From Arthrobacter citreus (GTDB taxonomy: Bacteria > Actinomycetota > Actinomycetes > Actinomycetales > Micrococcaceae): a DNA stretch of 64,000 bases. Numbering within the stretch: position 1 is the first letter of the stretch; each line of letters begins with the position of its first letter. This document shows, piece after piece, positions 1 to 9,000 of this stretch. Position numbers and translations under genes: made by a program. The stretch spans positions 186,001-250,000 of the forward strand of contig NZ_CP151657.1 in assembly GCF_038405225.1 (NCBI RefSeq), in the 5' to 3' direction. The notes beneath the pieces were generated by a model that saw nothing but the letters and a program-made list of their open reading frames with translations, was not told where the DNA came from and searched no databases.

Positions 1-2
1 CC

Positions 3-806
3 GGGGCCGCCATGGTGGAGCATCCCACCCCCGGACTGGTCTCCATCACCGGCTCCGTCCGTGCCGGCATCGCCGTCGCATCGGGCGCCGCGAAGACGCT
101 CAAGCGGGCGCACCTGGAATTGGGCGGCAAGGCTCCGGCCGTGGTCTTCGCTGATGCGGACCTGCAGAAAACCGCCGAAGCCGTGGCCGAGTTCTCCTTC
201 TTCAACGCCGGCCAGGACTGCACGGCCATCACCCGGGTGCTGGTGGAGGAGTCCGCGCAGGAGGACTTCGTTGCCGCCCTGGTGGCCCACACCAAGACGC
301 TCGAAACCGGACACGAGGACGACGAGGCCAACTACTTTGGCCCGCTGAACAACATCAACCACTTCAACGCCGTCAACGCCGTCATCGACTCGCTGCCGGA
401 GCACTGCAGCATCGCCACCGGCGGCAGGCGCGCCGGTGCCAAGGGCTTCTTCTTTGAGCCCACGGTGATCACCGGTGCCCGCCAGGACGACGACGTTGTG
501 CAGAAGGAAACCTTCGGGCCGGTCATCACGGTGCAGACCTTCATCAGCGAGGACGAGGCCGTGGAAATGGCCAACGACGTCGAATACGCCCTGGCATCCT
601 CCGTCTGGACCTCAAACCACGGCCGCGCGATGCGCCTGGCCCGGGACCTGGACTTCGGGGCCGTGTGGATCAACACGCACATCCTACTCACGGCCGAAAT
701 GCCGCACGGCGGGTTCAAGAGCTCCGGCTACGGCAAGGACCTTTCCATGTACGGCGTGGAGGACTACACCCGGATCAAGCACGTCATGACATCGCTGGAC
801 GCATAG
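3..806 (+). CDS. gamma-aminobutyraldehyde dehydrogenase, C-terminal part (cut by window edge)
   Basis: This is the C-terminal 267 residues of an NAD(P)-dependent aldehyde dehydrogenase; the reading frame is open to the left edge, so the N-terminal cofactor region lies outside the window. Visible family motifs are LELGGKAP, the active-site cysteine in NAGQDCTA, and ETFGPV. The C-terminal stretch EMPHGGFKSSGYGKD followed by a YGVEDYT segment is typical of the PatD/YdcW-type aminobutyraldehyde dehydrogenases rather than of succinate-semialdehyde dehydrogenases. It would oxidise 4-aminobutanal to GABA, which fits the putrescine oxidase and GABA aminotransferase nearby. The next gene begins 56 bp downstream on the same strand, so co-transcription is likely. 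Substrate is inferred from motif and context. A broader-specificity betaine/aminoaldehyde dehydrogenase is the main alternative. Confidence 0.85.
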   Translation, partial: GAAMVEHPTPGLVSITGSVRAGIAVASGAAKTLKRAHLELGGKAPAVVFADADLQKTAEAVAEFSFFNAGQDCTAITRVLVEESAQEDFVAALVAHTKTLETGHEDDEANYFGPLNNINHFNAVNAVIDSLPEHCSIATGGRRAGAKGFFFEPTVITGARQDDDVVQKETFGPVITVQTFISEDEAVEMANDVEYALASSVWTSNHGRAMRLARDLDFGAVWINTHILLTAEMPHGGFKSSGYGKDLSMYGVEDYTRIKHVMTSLDA

Positions 807-862
807 TTTCCGGCATCACTGCATAACCCCAGACAACGAACACCGTTTTGAAAGGCACAACC

Positions 863-2215
863 ATGAGCATCCAGGCCGTCCCCGCGTTCCGGCTGGAACA
901 GAGGCGCAGCATCAACGGCACCTTCCCGGGGCCGAAGTCCGTCGAACTGAACGCCCGCCGCGCCGCCGTGGTTGCCAAGGGCGTGGCCTCCTCGGTTCCG
1001 GTGTACGTGGCCGATGCCGACGGCGGCATCATCCGCGACGTGGACGGCAACTCCTTCATCGACCTGGGCTCGGGCATTGCCGTCACCAGCGTTGGCGCCT
1101 CGGATCCCGCCGTCGTGGACGCCGTCAAGGATCAGGTGGAGCACTTCACCCACACCTGCTTCATGGTCACCCCGTACGAGGGCTACATTGCGCTGGCTGA
1201 AAAGCTGCACGAGGTCACCCCCGGGGACCACGAGAAGCGCACCGTGCTGTTCAACTCCGGCGCCGAGGCGGTGGAAAACGCGGTGAAGATTGCACGCTCG
1301 GCCACGGGCCGCGACGCCGTCGTCGCCTTTGACCACGCGTATCACGGCCGCACCAACCTCACGATGGGACTGACCGCCAAGGCCATGCCCTACAAGACCG
1401 GGTTTGGCCCGTTTGCCTCCGAGATCTACCGGATGCCGATGAGCTACCCGTACCGCGAGGAGAACCCGGAGATCACCGGCGCCGAAGCGGCGGACCGGGT
1501 CATCCTGGCCATCGAGAAGCAGATCGGCGCGGACCAGACCGCCGCCATTTTGATTGAACCGATCCAGGGCGAGGGCGGCTTCATTGTTCCGGCCGAGGGC
1601 TTCCTGCCGCGCCTGGCCGAATGGGCCAAGGCCAACGGCGTCGTCTTCATTGCCGATGAGGTGCAGTCCGGTTTCTGCCGCACGGGCGAGTGGTTTGCCG
1701 TGCAGCACGAGGGCGTGGTGCCGGACCTGCTGACCATGGCCAAGGGCATTGCCGGCGGGATGCCGCTGTCAGCGGTCACCGGCCGCGCCGAACTGCTCGA
1801 CGCCGTCCATCCGGGCGGACTTGGCGGTACCTACGGCGGCAACCCGGTGGCCTGTGCGGCCGCACTGGCGGCGATCAGCACCATGGAAACGCAGGATCTG
1901 GCCGGCAAGGCCCGCCGCATCGAGGAGATCTGCATGCCGCGCCTGCGCGCGCTGGCGGCCGAAACCGGCGTGATTGGCGAGGTGCGCGGCCGCGGGGCCA
2001 TGCTGGCGCTGGAGTTCGTGAAGCCGGGCACCAAGACGCCCGACGCCGACATCACCAAGGCTGTTGCCGCGGCGTGCCTGGCCGAGGGCGTCATCATCCT
2101 GACCTGCGGGACCTACGGCAACGTGGTGCGCCTGCTGCCGCCGCTGGTCATCGGCGAGGACCTGCTGGCCGATGCCCTGGACGTCCTCGAAGCAGCCGTC
2201 CGCTCATTGGCCTGA
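863..2215 (+). CDS. gabT: 4-aminobutyrate (GABA) aminotransferase
   Basis: A 450-residue class-III PLP-dependent aminotransferase that should transfer the amino group of GABA to 2-oxoglutarate, giving succinate semialdehyde and glutamate. Recognisable blocks are FNSGAEAVENAVKIAR, the cofactor-binding Asp in IADEVQSGFCRTG and the PLP lysine in MAKGIAGGMP, followed by GGTYGGNPVACAA. Length matches the GabT family. I chose the ATG at 863 because GAAAGG lies just before it; an in-frame TTG at 848 would add five residues and has no good ribosome site. It follows the aminobutyraldehyde dehydrogenase and converges on the TetR gene, whose 3' end it overlaps by 12 bp. Other omega-aminotransferases have the same fold, but the neighbours make GABA the best substrate. 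Confidence 0.9.
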   Translation: MSIQAVPAFRLEQRRSINGTFPGPKSVELNARRAAVVAKGVASSVPVYVADADGGIIRDVDGNSFIDLGSGIAVTSVGASDPAVVDAVKDQVEHFTHTCFMVTPYEGYIALAEKLHEVTPGDHEKRTVLFNSGAEAVENAVKIARSATGRDAVVAFDHAYHGRTNLTMGLTAKAMPYKTGFGPFASEIYRMPMSYPYREENPEITGAEAADRVILAIEKQIGADQTAAILIEPIQGEGGFIVPAEGFLPRLAEWAKANGVVFIADEVQSGFCRTGEWFAVQHEGVVPDLLTMAKGIAGGMPLSAVTGRAELLDAVHPGGLGGTYGGNPVACAAALAAISTMETQDLAGKARRIEEICMPRLRALAAETGVIGEVRGRGAMLALEFVKPGTKTPDADITKAVAAACLAEGVIILTCGTYGNVVRLLPPLVIGEDLLADALDVLEAAVRSLA

Positions 2216-2905
2216 GCCGGCAGCCTGGGCGGGGCCGGATTCCACACGGAGTCCGGCCTGCCGGGCCAGCCCGGTGACCAGCGCGTCCAGTCCCGCCTCA
2301 AAGGCGCTTTCCGCCGCCCGGCCCTCGGCCCGTCCGGCCTGTTCCTGCACCGCCGCAGTGAAGTGCGGGCTGTGCTCTGCCAAAGCGCCGGTGTCGAAAA
2401 TGTCCTGCGGTGCCACGGCGTCGTACGCCGAACCGTAAATGAAGGATTCCAGCGCCACAATGGCCGGCACTATCCGGGCCGGCGGCCAGCCGGCGCGCTC
2501 CAGCCCCTCGGCAACCGCCTCGTACATGGCCAGCGTGCGGGGCGCGCCGCTGACCTGGAGCACGGCAATGACCGGAATCAGCGGCGTGTGCCGCGCAAAA
2601 ACATCACGGTACGAGCGTGCCCAGCTCCGGAATGCCTGATCCCACGGCAGCTCCGCAAAACCTGAGGTGTCCACCGAGGACATGACGCGGTCCTGCAGCC
2701 AGCGGAGCACTTCCTGCTTGGAATCAACGTGGTTGTAGAGGGCTGAAGGAGCCACCCCCAGCCGCTTGGCCAGGGCCGACATGGTCAGGGCGCCATAGCC
2801 GCCCGCCTTGATGATCGCCAGTGCCGCGGCCGTGATCCGTGCCTGCGACAGCACTTCCTTGACCGGCCGCCCCGCGCTCCTGCGCTGCGGTTCATCCTGT
2901 GTCAT
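2204..2905 (-). CDS. TetR/AcrR-family transcriptional regulator
   Basis: A 233-residue TetR-family repressor. An N-terminal helix-turn-helix (about residues 25-70) is clear in ALTMSALAKRLGVAPSALYNH; the C-terminal half is the ligand-binding part. The ATG at 2905 is preceded by a strong GAAGGGGGCGG site. It is transcribed divergently from putrescine oxidase, and the 165-bp space between them holds a perfect 10+10 bp inverted repeat (3008-3032), the obvious operator. By position it should control the putrescine operon and perhaps itself; the inducer could be putrescine or a downstream aldehyde, which is inference. The 3' end overlaps gabT by 12 bp in convergent orientation. Confidence 0.88.
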   Translation of the reverse strand: MTQDEPQRRSAGRPVKEVLSQARITAAALAIIKAGGYGALTMSALAKRLGVAPSALYNHVDSKQEVLRWLQDRVMSSVDTSGFAELPWDQAFRSWARSYRDVFARHTPLIPVIAVLQVSGAPRTLAMYEAVAEGLERAGWPPARIVPAIVALESFIYGSAYDAVAPQDIFDTGALAEHSPHFTAAVQEQAGRAEGRAAESAFEAGLDALVTGLARQAGLRVESGPAQAAGSGQ

Positions 2906-3007
2906 CTGCCCGCCCCCTTCATGGCTCCGGTCTTCATGGTTTCACGCCGCCGTCATTTCCCGTCCTTCGCTTCCCAACCGACGTGACCCACGCTACAGTT
3001 TCCTTCT

Positions 3008-3032
3008 AATAAATGAACAGCATTCATTTATT
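3008..3032. promoter_or_regulatory. perfect palindrome, probable TetR operator for the putrescine operon
   Basis: AATAAATGAA, a 5-base spacer, then TTCATTTATT: a perfect 10-bp inverted repeat in an AT-rich patch 38 bp before the putrescine oxidase start and about 100 bp before the divergent tetR start. Size and symmetry fit a TetR dimer site. That this regulator binds here is inferred from adjacency. Confidence 0.75.
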
Positions 3033-3070
3033 GACTGCTGGCGGCCCCCTCGGCCGCAGGAAAGGACGCT

Positions 3071-4498
3071 GTGAAGACGCTGGAACGTGATGTTGTAATC
3101 ATTGGAGCCGGACCCTCGGGGCTGAGCGCTGCCCGCAGGCTGAAGGCCGCCGGGCTGTCCGTCGCCGTGCTGGAGGCCCGGGACCGGGTGGGCGGGCGCA
3201 CCTGGACCGACACCATTGACGGCGCCATGCTGGAGATCGGCGGCCAGTGGATCTCCCCGGACCAGACAGTCCTGGCTTCCCTCGTGGAGGAACTGGGACT
3301 GGAAACCTTCGAACGCTACCGCGCCGGCGAATCCGTCTACATTTCCGCCGACGGCACCCGGTCCACCTATACCGGCGACATGTTCCCGGTGGGGGAGCGG
3401 ACCGAACAGGAAATGCTTAAGCTGATCGGCATCCTGGACCAGCTGGCCGCGGAAACGGACCCGGCCGCCCCCTGGAAGCATCCGCGTGCCCGGGAACTGG
3501 ACACCATTTCCTTCTCCAGCTGGCTCCGCGGGCAGTCCGACGACGAAGAAGCCTGCAACAACATCGGACTGTTCGTGGCCGGCGGAATGCTCACCAAGCC
3601 CGCCCACGCCTTCTCGGCGCTCCAGGCGGTGCTGATGGCGGCCTCGGCCGGGTCCTTTTCCCATCTGGTGGACGAGGACTTCATCCTGGACCGGCGTGTG
3701 GCCGGCGGAATGCAGCAGGTCTCTGAACGCATGGCCGCGGATCTGGGGGACGACGTCCTGCTGTCCAATCCGGTGCGCTTCCTGCACTGGCCGGGTGAGG
3801 ACGGCACAGCCCACGACGGCGTCACCGCCGTCGCGGACAATGTCACCGTTCACGCCCGGTACGCCGTCATGGCAGTGCCGCCGAACCTCTACTCCCGGGT
3901 GTCCTTCGACCCGCCGCTGCCGCGCCGGCAGCACCAGATGCACCAGCACCAGTCGCTCGGTCTGGTGATCAAGGTCCACGCCGTGTACCCCACGCCGTTC
4001 TGGCGGGACAAGGGGCTCTCCGGCACCTGCTTCGGCGCCGGGGAACTGGTGCAGGAGGTCTACGACAACACCAACCATCAGGATCCCCGCGGCACGCTGG
4101 TGGGGTTTGTGTCGGACGAGAAGGCCGACGCGATGTTCAAGCTTTCCGCCGAAGACCGCCGCCGGGCCATCCTGTCCTCGATTGCAGCCTTCCTGGGCGA
4201 GGAAGCACTGAGCCCTGAGGTCTACTACGAGTCCGACTGGGGCTCCGAGGAATGGACCCGGGGAGCCTATGCCGCCAGCTACGACCTCGGCGGCCTGCAC
4301 CGCTATGGTCCGGACCAGCTGGAGCCGGTGGGCCCAATCCACTGGTCCTGCTCCGACCTTGCCGCCGAGGGATACCAGCACGTGGACGGAGCGGTCCGGA
4401 TGGGCCTGCTGACCGCCGACCGGATCCTGGCTGCTGCGTCCGGCGGGACATCCGGTTCAGCGTTTGCTGATGCCGCCACAGCGCCCGGACAGGGCTAA
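3071..4498 (+). CDS. puo: putrescine oxidase (FAD-dependent amine oxidase)
   Basis: A 475-residue flavin amine oxidase that should convert putrescine and O2 to 4-aminobutanal, ammonia and H2O2. The N-terminus carries the FAD dinucleotide-binding motif VVIIGAGPSGLSAARRL, then VLEARDRVGGRTW and EIGGQWI. Long stretches (GLFVAGGMLTKPAHAFSALQ, AASAGSFSHLVDEDFILDRR) resemble what I recall of the Kocuria/Micrococcus putrescine oxidase, which makes the substrate call stronger than for a generic monoamine oxidase. The start is GTG at 3071, with GGAAAGGA upstream. It is followed 11 bp later by the stress-protein gene and then the permease, so the three form an operon reading away from tetR. The H2O2 produced is a reason a stress protein might be included. 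Confidence 0.9.
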   Translation: MKTLERDVVIIGAGPSGLSAARRLKAAGLSVAVLEARDRVGGRTWTDTIDGAMLEIGGQWISPDQTVLASLVEELGLETFERYRAGESVYISADGTRSTYTGDMFPVGERTEQEMLKLIGILDQLAAETDPAAPWKHPRARELDTISFSSWLRGQSDDEEACNNIGLFVAGGMLTKPAHAFSALQAVLMAASAGSFSHLVDEDFILDRRVAGGMQQVSERMAADLGDDVLLSNPVRFLHWPGEDGTAHDGVTAVADNVTVHARYAVMAVPPNLYSRVSFDPPLPRRQHQMHQHQSLGLVIKVHAVYPTPFWRDKGLSGTCFGAGELVQEVYDNTNHQDPRGTLVGFVSDEKADAMFKLSAEDRRRAILSSIAAFLGEEALSPEVYYESDWGSEEWTRGAYAASYDLGGLHRYGPDQLEPVGPIHWSCSDLAAEGYQHVDGAVRMGLLTADRILAAASGGTSGSAFADAATAPGQG

Positions 4499-4509
4499 AA
4501 GGAGTCCGC

Positions 4510-5406
4510 ATGCGTTACGTCGTGGGATACACCGCAAATGAGAGGGGCCGGGACGCCTTGAACCTGGCCGCTGTCCTGGCCCGGAGCCAAGCCGCGGAGC
4601 TGGATTTGGTCATGATCGACCCGGTGCATTCTCCCTACACCGCTGTCTATCCGCCGGAAAGCGGGTACCAGGACCTGCTCGAGGAACAGCTGAAGATCTG
4701 GCTGTCCGACGCCCTGGCCGCGGTCCCTCACGACGTGCGCGCCGTCGGACACATCCGCAATGCGGAATCCGACGCCAGCGGGCTGATCACCGCAGCCGAT
4801 GAACTGGACGCCGCGCTGATAGTGGTGGGTGCCGCCAGCAACGGCCTGTTCAAGCGGTTTACCGTCGGCAGCGTCGCGAATGCGCTGCTGCACGCCGCCC
4901 AGGTGCCGGTGGCACTGGCACCGCGCGGGTACAGCAGGACCGGGACACTGACCCGGATCACCTGCGCGGTGGGCAACCGCCGCGGGTCCGAGGACGTACT
5001 GGAAACTGCGGTGGCGACGGCGGCGCGCAGCGGGCTTCCGCTGCGGCTGGTGTCGCTGGTGGCCCTGGACGCCTCCGGCAGGGATGCGGACGCGCTGGAG
5101 GAGGCGGACCTGCATGCCGCCGACCGGCTGGCCCGGGCGCAGGAACTGGCTGCCGGCCGCTGCCCCGTCACCGCCGTGGTTGCGCAGGGCAGGACCATTG
5201 AGAACGCCATTGACGACCTGGAGTTCGACGACGGCGAAATCATGCTCATCGGGTCCAGCCGGCTGGCGGAAAACAACCGCCTTTTCCTGGGCCCCACTGC
5301 CAGCAAGGTGCTGCGCAGCCTTCCCGTTCCCATGGTGGTGGTGCCCCGGAACTTCCGGTCCCGCCCCGCCGGCGGCACATCCCGTCCGACAGAGGTGACC
5401 GAATGA
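4510..5406 (+). CDS. tandem-domain universal stress protein
   Basis: A 298-residue cytoplasmic protein with two UspA domains. The first (residues about 1-140) ends in the nucleotide-binding-type pattern GAASNGLFKRFTVGSVA; the second (about 150-285) ends in GSSRLAENNRLFLGPTASKV followed by PVPMVVVPR. Both keep the G-x2-G-x9-G(S/T)-like spacing associated with ATP binding in this family. It sits between putrescine oxidase and the permease, with AAGGAG before the ATG and a 4-bp overlap (ATGA) with the permease gene, so it is translated as part of the operon. A Usp inside a catabolic operon suggests a role tied to polyamine or amine stress, but the exact function is not readable from sequence. 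Confidence 0.9.
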   Translation: MRYVVGYTANERGRDALNLAAVLARSQAAELDLVMIDPVHSPYTAVYPPESGYQDLLEEQLKIWLSDALAAVPHDVRAVGHIRNAESDASGLITAADELDAALIVVGAASNGLFKRFTVGSVANALLHAAQVPVALAPRGYSRTGTLTRITCAVGNRRGSEDVLETAVATAARSGLPLRLVSLVALDASGRDADALEEADLHAADRLARAQELAAGRCPVTAVVAQGRTIENAIDDLEFDDGEIMLIGSSRLAENNRLFLGPTASKVLRSLPVPMVVVPRNFRSRPAGGTSRPTEVTE

Positions 5407-6938
5407 GCTCCAACAGAATTGTTCCGTCCAAGCAGGTCCAGTCCAGCGGGCTCAGCCGCAAAGGACTGAAATCCGGCACCGTGGGGCTTCTCGGCGCGGT
5501 GGTGATCGGGGTGTCCTGCATTGCTCCCGCATACACCCTGACTGCTGGCCTGGGACCCACCGTCTCCGAAGTGGGGGTTCAGCTGCCGGCCATTTTCCTG
5601 GTGGGCTTTATTCCCATGATCCTGGTGGCCTTGGGCTACCGGGAGCTGAACAACGCCATGCCGGACTCCGGCACCTCCTTCACCTGGGCCACCCGCGCCT
5701 TCGGCCCATGGATTGGATGGATGGGCGGCTGGGGGCTGATTGCGGCCACCATCATTGTCCTGTCCAATCTCGCAGCGGTGGCCGTCGACTTTTTCTATCT
5801 GATGCTCGCGCAGGTGACCGGAAATGACGCGCTGGCGGAGCTGACCACCAACCTGCCGCTGAATATCCTGACCACGTGTGTGTTCATTGCCGTGGCGTGC
5901 TGGATCTCCTACCGCGGGCTGGAAACCACCAAGGTGTTCCAGTACGTCCTGGTGGGCTTCCAGCTGCTGGTCCTGGGCTGGTTCTCCGTGGCGGCCTTCA
6001 TCCACGTTGGAGCGGGAACGGCCTTTGACGCCACTCCGATCACCGCGGAATGGTTCAATCCCTTTGCCGTGGAATCCTTTTCCAGCTTCGCCGCCGGCGT
6101 CTCGCTTTCCATCTTTGTGTACTGGGGCTGGGACGTGACGCTGACCATGAACGAGGAAACAAAGGATCCGGGCAAGACGCCGGGGCGTGCCGCAACGGTG
6201 ACGGTGTTCGTGATTGTCCTGATCTACATGATGGTTTCCCTTGCCGTGCTGTCCTACGCCGGCGTTGGAGAGGGAGAACTCGGAGCCGGCAACGCGGAGA
6301 ACCAGGAGAGCATCTTCGCCGTTCTGGCCGGTCCGGTCATGGGGCCGTTTGCCATCCTGATGTCCCTGTCCATCCTCAGCAGCTCGGCCGCTTCGCTGCA
6401 GTCGACCTTTGTGTCACCGGCCCGCACGCTGCTGGCGATGGGGCACTACCGGGCCCTTCCGCCGCGCTTTGGCGCCATCAGCCCGGTGCACAAGTCACCC
6501 GGATATGCCACCATCGCCTCCGCGGTGGCCGCCGCGGGGTTCTACGCCGTCACCCGCCTGCTTTCGGAAAACGCGCTGTGGGACACCATCACCGCACTGG
6601 GCCTGATGATTTGCTTCTACTACGGGATCACCGCCCTTGCCTGCGTTTGGTATTTCCGGGCCGAGGCGTTCACCGGGCTGCGCAATTTCCTGCTCAAGTT
6701 CCTGGCTCCCCTGCTGGGGGCCGCCATTTTGTTCGTGATGTTCCTGAAGACAGCGGTTGACTCCATGGACCCGGACTACGGCTCCGGCTCGTCCGTGGGG
6801 GGAGTGGGCCTGGTCTTTGTGCTGGGCACCGGCGTCATAGCTCTGGGAGCAGTGCTGATGCTGTTCATGTATCTCCGCAATCCCGGCTACTTCCGGGGCG
6901 AAACCCTGCGGCGGGGAGCTGCCGGGGATCAGGCCTAG
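5403..6938 (+). CDS. APC-family amino acid/polyamine permease, probable putrescine importer
   Basis: A 511-residue integral membrane protein with about 12 hydrophobic segments and the APC-superfamily N-terminal signature (GLLGAVVIGVSCIAPAYT, followed by YRELNNAMPDSGTSFTW). A conserved-type segment SIFVYWGWDVTLTMNEETKD lies in the middle. It overlaps the stress-protein gene by 4 bp and is the last gene of the puo operon, so putrescine or a related amine is the likely substrate; sequence alone does not exclude an amino acid such as GABA. No clear terminator follows in the 216-bp gap downstream. Confidence 0.85.
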   Translation: MSSNRIVPSKQVQSSGLSRKGLKSGTVGLLGAVVIGVSCIAPAYTLTAGLGPTVSEVGVQLPAIFLVGFIPMILVALGYRELNNAMPDSGTSFTWATRAFGPWIGWMGGWGLIAATIIVLSNLAAVAVDFFYLMLAQVTGNDALAELTTNLPLNILTTCVFIAVACWISYRGLETTKVFQYVLVGFQLLVLGWFSVAAFIHVGAGTAFDATPITAEWFNPFAVESFSSFAAGVSLSIFVYWGWDVTLTMNEETKDPGKTPGRAATVTVFVIVLIYMMVSLAVLSYAGVGEGELGAGNAENQESIFAVLAGPVMGPFAILMSLSILSSSAASLQSTFVSPARTLLAMGHYRALPPRFGAISPVHKSPGYATIASAVAAAGFYAVTRLLSENALWDTITALGLMICFYYGITALACVWYFRAEAFTGLRNFLLKFLAPLLGAAILFVMFLKTAVDSMDPDYGSGSSVGGVGLVFVLGTGVIALGAVLMLFMYLRNPGYFRGETLRRGAAGDQA

Positions 6939-7154
6939 TGCCCGGACTCTGACTCCTGCGTGTCCAATATGTTATTGCCGTTACTGGTGATAATGGAGGT
7001 GTTGTTGTCTATTGGGGTGGCCTACGGTAAGTTCGCAACGTTGCCCGTGACGTTTTTGCCGGGCACCACAGCTCTCTGGGGAGGCTGTGAACGGTCTGGC
7101 TTCGGTGTTTTCGCCTCGGCGTTTCACCAGGGTCTCGAGGCATAAGGATAGACA

Positions 7155-8861
7155 TTGCGGGTTAAGAAACTTGTGGGCGTTTTCACGGCGCTCGCCATCG
7201 CACTTTTGACGGCGGTGATCTCGATTCCGTCCGCAGCGGCAAGTTCCGCGGACGCTCAATTCGCCAACCGCCTGTACGTTCTGATCAATGATTACCGGGC
7301 GCAGCATGCGCTGACGCCGCTGCGTTGGGATGCGCAGCTGTCCGCCAACTCCCAGTCCTGGACACAGCAGTCCGCGGACCAGGCCAATGTTCATGGAGCC
7401 GGCGTTTTCCAGCACAGCCCCGGGTCCTATGCCTTTCCGGAGAACATTGTCTGGAACATGAGCGCCGACCAGGCTTTCTCCTGGTGGGTTAATTCGCCTG
7501 CCCACCGAGCAAACATGCTGCGCGCTGCGGACACCGGCATCGGCATCGGCGCAGTCCAGCTGACCGCCGGTCCCAACCGTGGTGCTTACCTGGCCACGGC
7601 ACAGTTTGGCCAGTCCACCGTGTCGCCGGAAGAGGATGCGGCAGCCCGCGAGGAAGCCGCCCGAGCCGCGGAAGAGAAGGCAGCAGCCGAAGCAGCCCAG
7701 CGGGCAGCAGCGGAAGAAGCGGCCGCGAAGGCAGCCGCTGAGGAGGCTGCGGCTAAGGCCGCAGCTGACGCCGCTGCCGAGAAGGCCGCCGCCGAAAAGG
7801 CTGCCGCAGACGCCGCCGCCAAGGCCGCCGCCGAAAAGGCTGCGGCTGACGCCGCCGCGAAGGCTGCCGCTGACAAGGCCGCAGCTGATGCGGCCGCAAA
7901 GGCTCCGCAGGAGGAAGCAGCAGTTCCTGCTCCGGAAAGCACGCAGGCCGAGCAGGACAAGGCAGCTGAGGAAGCCGCGGCAAAGGAAGCAGCAGCAAAG
8001 AAGGCTGCTGCGGAAGCTGCAGCAAAGGAAGCCGCCGCAAAGGAAGCCGCAGCACAGAAGGCTGCTGAGGAAGCCGCCACCAAGGCTGCCGCAGAGGAAG
8101 CCGCGGCACAGAAGGCCGCTCAGGACCAGGCAGCGGAAGAGGCCGTCGCAGTCAAGGCGGCAGAAGAGGCCGCGGCGGCCCAGGCAGCCGAAGAGCAGGA
8201 AGCAGCCCGCGCGGCTGCAGAGCCCGCTGCCCAGCAGGACGCCGTCGAGCTGGCAGCTGTCCAGGCCGAAACTGATGCCGCCGCCGAGCGGGCCGCTGCG
8301 GAAGAAGCAGCAGCCGCACAGGCCGCAGCCCAGAAGGCTGCCGCTGACGCCGCAGCACGCGAGGCAGCAGAACGGAAGGCACAGGCCGCAGCAGTCCTGG
8401 AACAGGTGTCACTGGGAAATGAAGCACCCCTGACCGCAGCCGCGCAGGGGACCGCCACAGCGGCTGCCGCAGGCAGCCAGCTGCGGATCTCCGGCCTGGA
8501 GGCAGCTGCAACCTATGAAGTGGTTCTTCCGTCTGCCGGGGTCAACCTGGGCGCCATGACTGCTGACGCCATCGGCTCGCTGGCCGTGGCCGTTCCGGCC
8601 GTCCTGACGGCCGGGGAGCACAAGGTGGCTCTGTTCAAGAACGGAAGTCTCGCGGGCTGGACAACCTTCACCGTGGAACAGGCAGTCACCGTTCTGGCAG
8701 CGCAGTCGGTTCCGGCCGCAGCTGACGGAACAACCGAGCTGGCCGCAACCGGCTTGAACGCCGCACAGCTTGCGATCGGTGGCATCGGTACGCTGATGGC
8801 GCTGACCGGTGCCGCAGCCCTGGCAGCAGTCCAGCGCCAGCGCAGCACGTCCGTGCGCTAA
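7155..8861 (+). CDS. secreted CAP-domain (SCP/PR-1) protein with Ala-rich coiled coil and LAXTG sorting signal
   Basis: A 568-residue surface protein. It opens with a signal peptide (MRVKKLVGVF then a hydrophobic run ending ASA-like near residue 30). Residues about 33-150 form a CAP/SCP domain with LINDYRAQHALTPLRWD, HSPGSYAFPENIVW and WVNSPAHRANML. Residues about 155-415 are almost entirely Ala, Glu, Lys, Asp and Gln in KAAAEEAAAK-like repeats, probably a long helix or coiled coil. A small Ala/Gly/Val-rich domain follows, then LAATG at about residue 529, a hydrophobic segment and the basic end RQRSTSVR, which is the class-E-sortase type (LAXTG) wall-anchoring signal. Start is TTG, with AAGGAT six bases upstream. 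The role in the cell wall is unknown. Confidence 0.85.
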   Translation: MRVKKLVGVFTALAIALLTAVISIPSAAASSADAQFANRLYVLINDYRAQHALTPLRWDAQLSANSQSWTQQSADQANVHGAGVFQHSPGSYAFPENIVWNMSADQAFSWWVNSPAHRANMLRAADTGIGIGAVQLTAGPNRGAYLATAQFGQSTVSPEEDAAAREEAARAAEEKAAAEAAQRAAAEEAAAKAAAEEAAAKAAADAAAEKAAAEKAAADAAAKAAAEKAAADAAAKAAADKAAADAAAKAPQEEAAVPAPESTQAEQDKAAEEAAAKEAAAKKAAAEAAAKEAAAKEAAAQKAAEEAATKAAAEEAAAQKAAQDQAAEEAVAVKAAEEAAAAQAAEEQEAARAAAEPAAQQDAVELAAVQAETDAAAERAAAEEAAAAQAAAQKAAADAAAREAAERKAQAAAVLEQVSLGNEAPLTAAAQGTATAAAAGSQLRISGLEAAATYEVVLPSAGVNLGAMTADAIGSLAVAVPAVLTAGEHKVALFKNGSLAGWTTFTVEQAVTVLAAQSVPAAADGTTELAATGLNAAQLAIGGIGTLMALTGAAALAAVQRQRSTSVR

Positions 8862-8892
8862 CCCGTCAGTGCTCCGGTCCCGTCACCGGGAC

Positions 8893-8936
8893 CGCAAAAG
8901 CCCCGCTCACCTTACAAGGTGGGCGGGGCTTTTGCG
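8893..8936. terminator. bidirectional terminator after the CAP-domain gene
   Basis: A 19-bp stem (CGCAAAAGCCCCGCTCACC pairing with its near-perfect complement, one G-T wobble) around a 6-base loop, with A and T runs inside the arms. It lies between convergent genes and can serve both. Confidence 0.85.
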
Positions 8937-9000
8937 TGAGGGGGTGGCAGGCGGTCCGGGGACCGGCTATCCGGACTACCCCGGGCGGCGTGCGCCGTCG

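Noticed and set aside
6960-7145. Short open frame between the permease and the CAP-domain gene
   Set aside because: No ribosome site or family; it is read across the promoter and leader of the CAP-domain gene.
6939-7154. Possible c-di-AMP (ydaO) riboswitch before the CAP-domain gene
   Set aside because: The conserved ydaO segments could not be found; ordinary leader is more likely.
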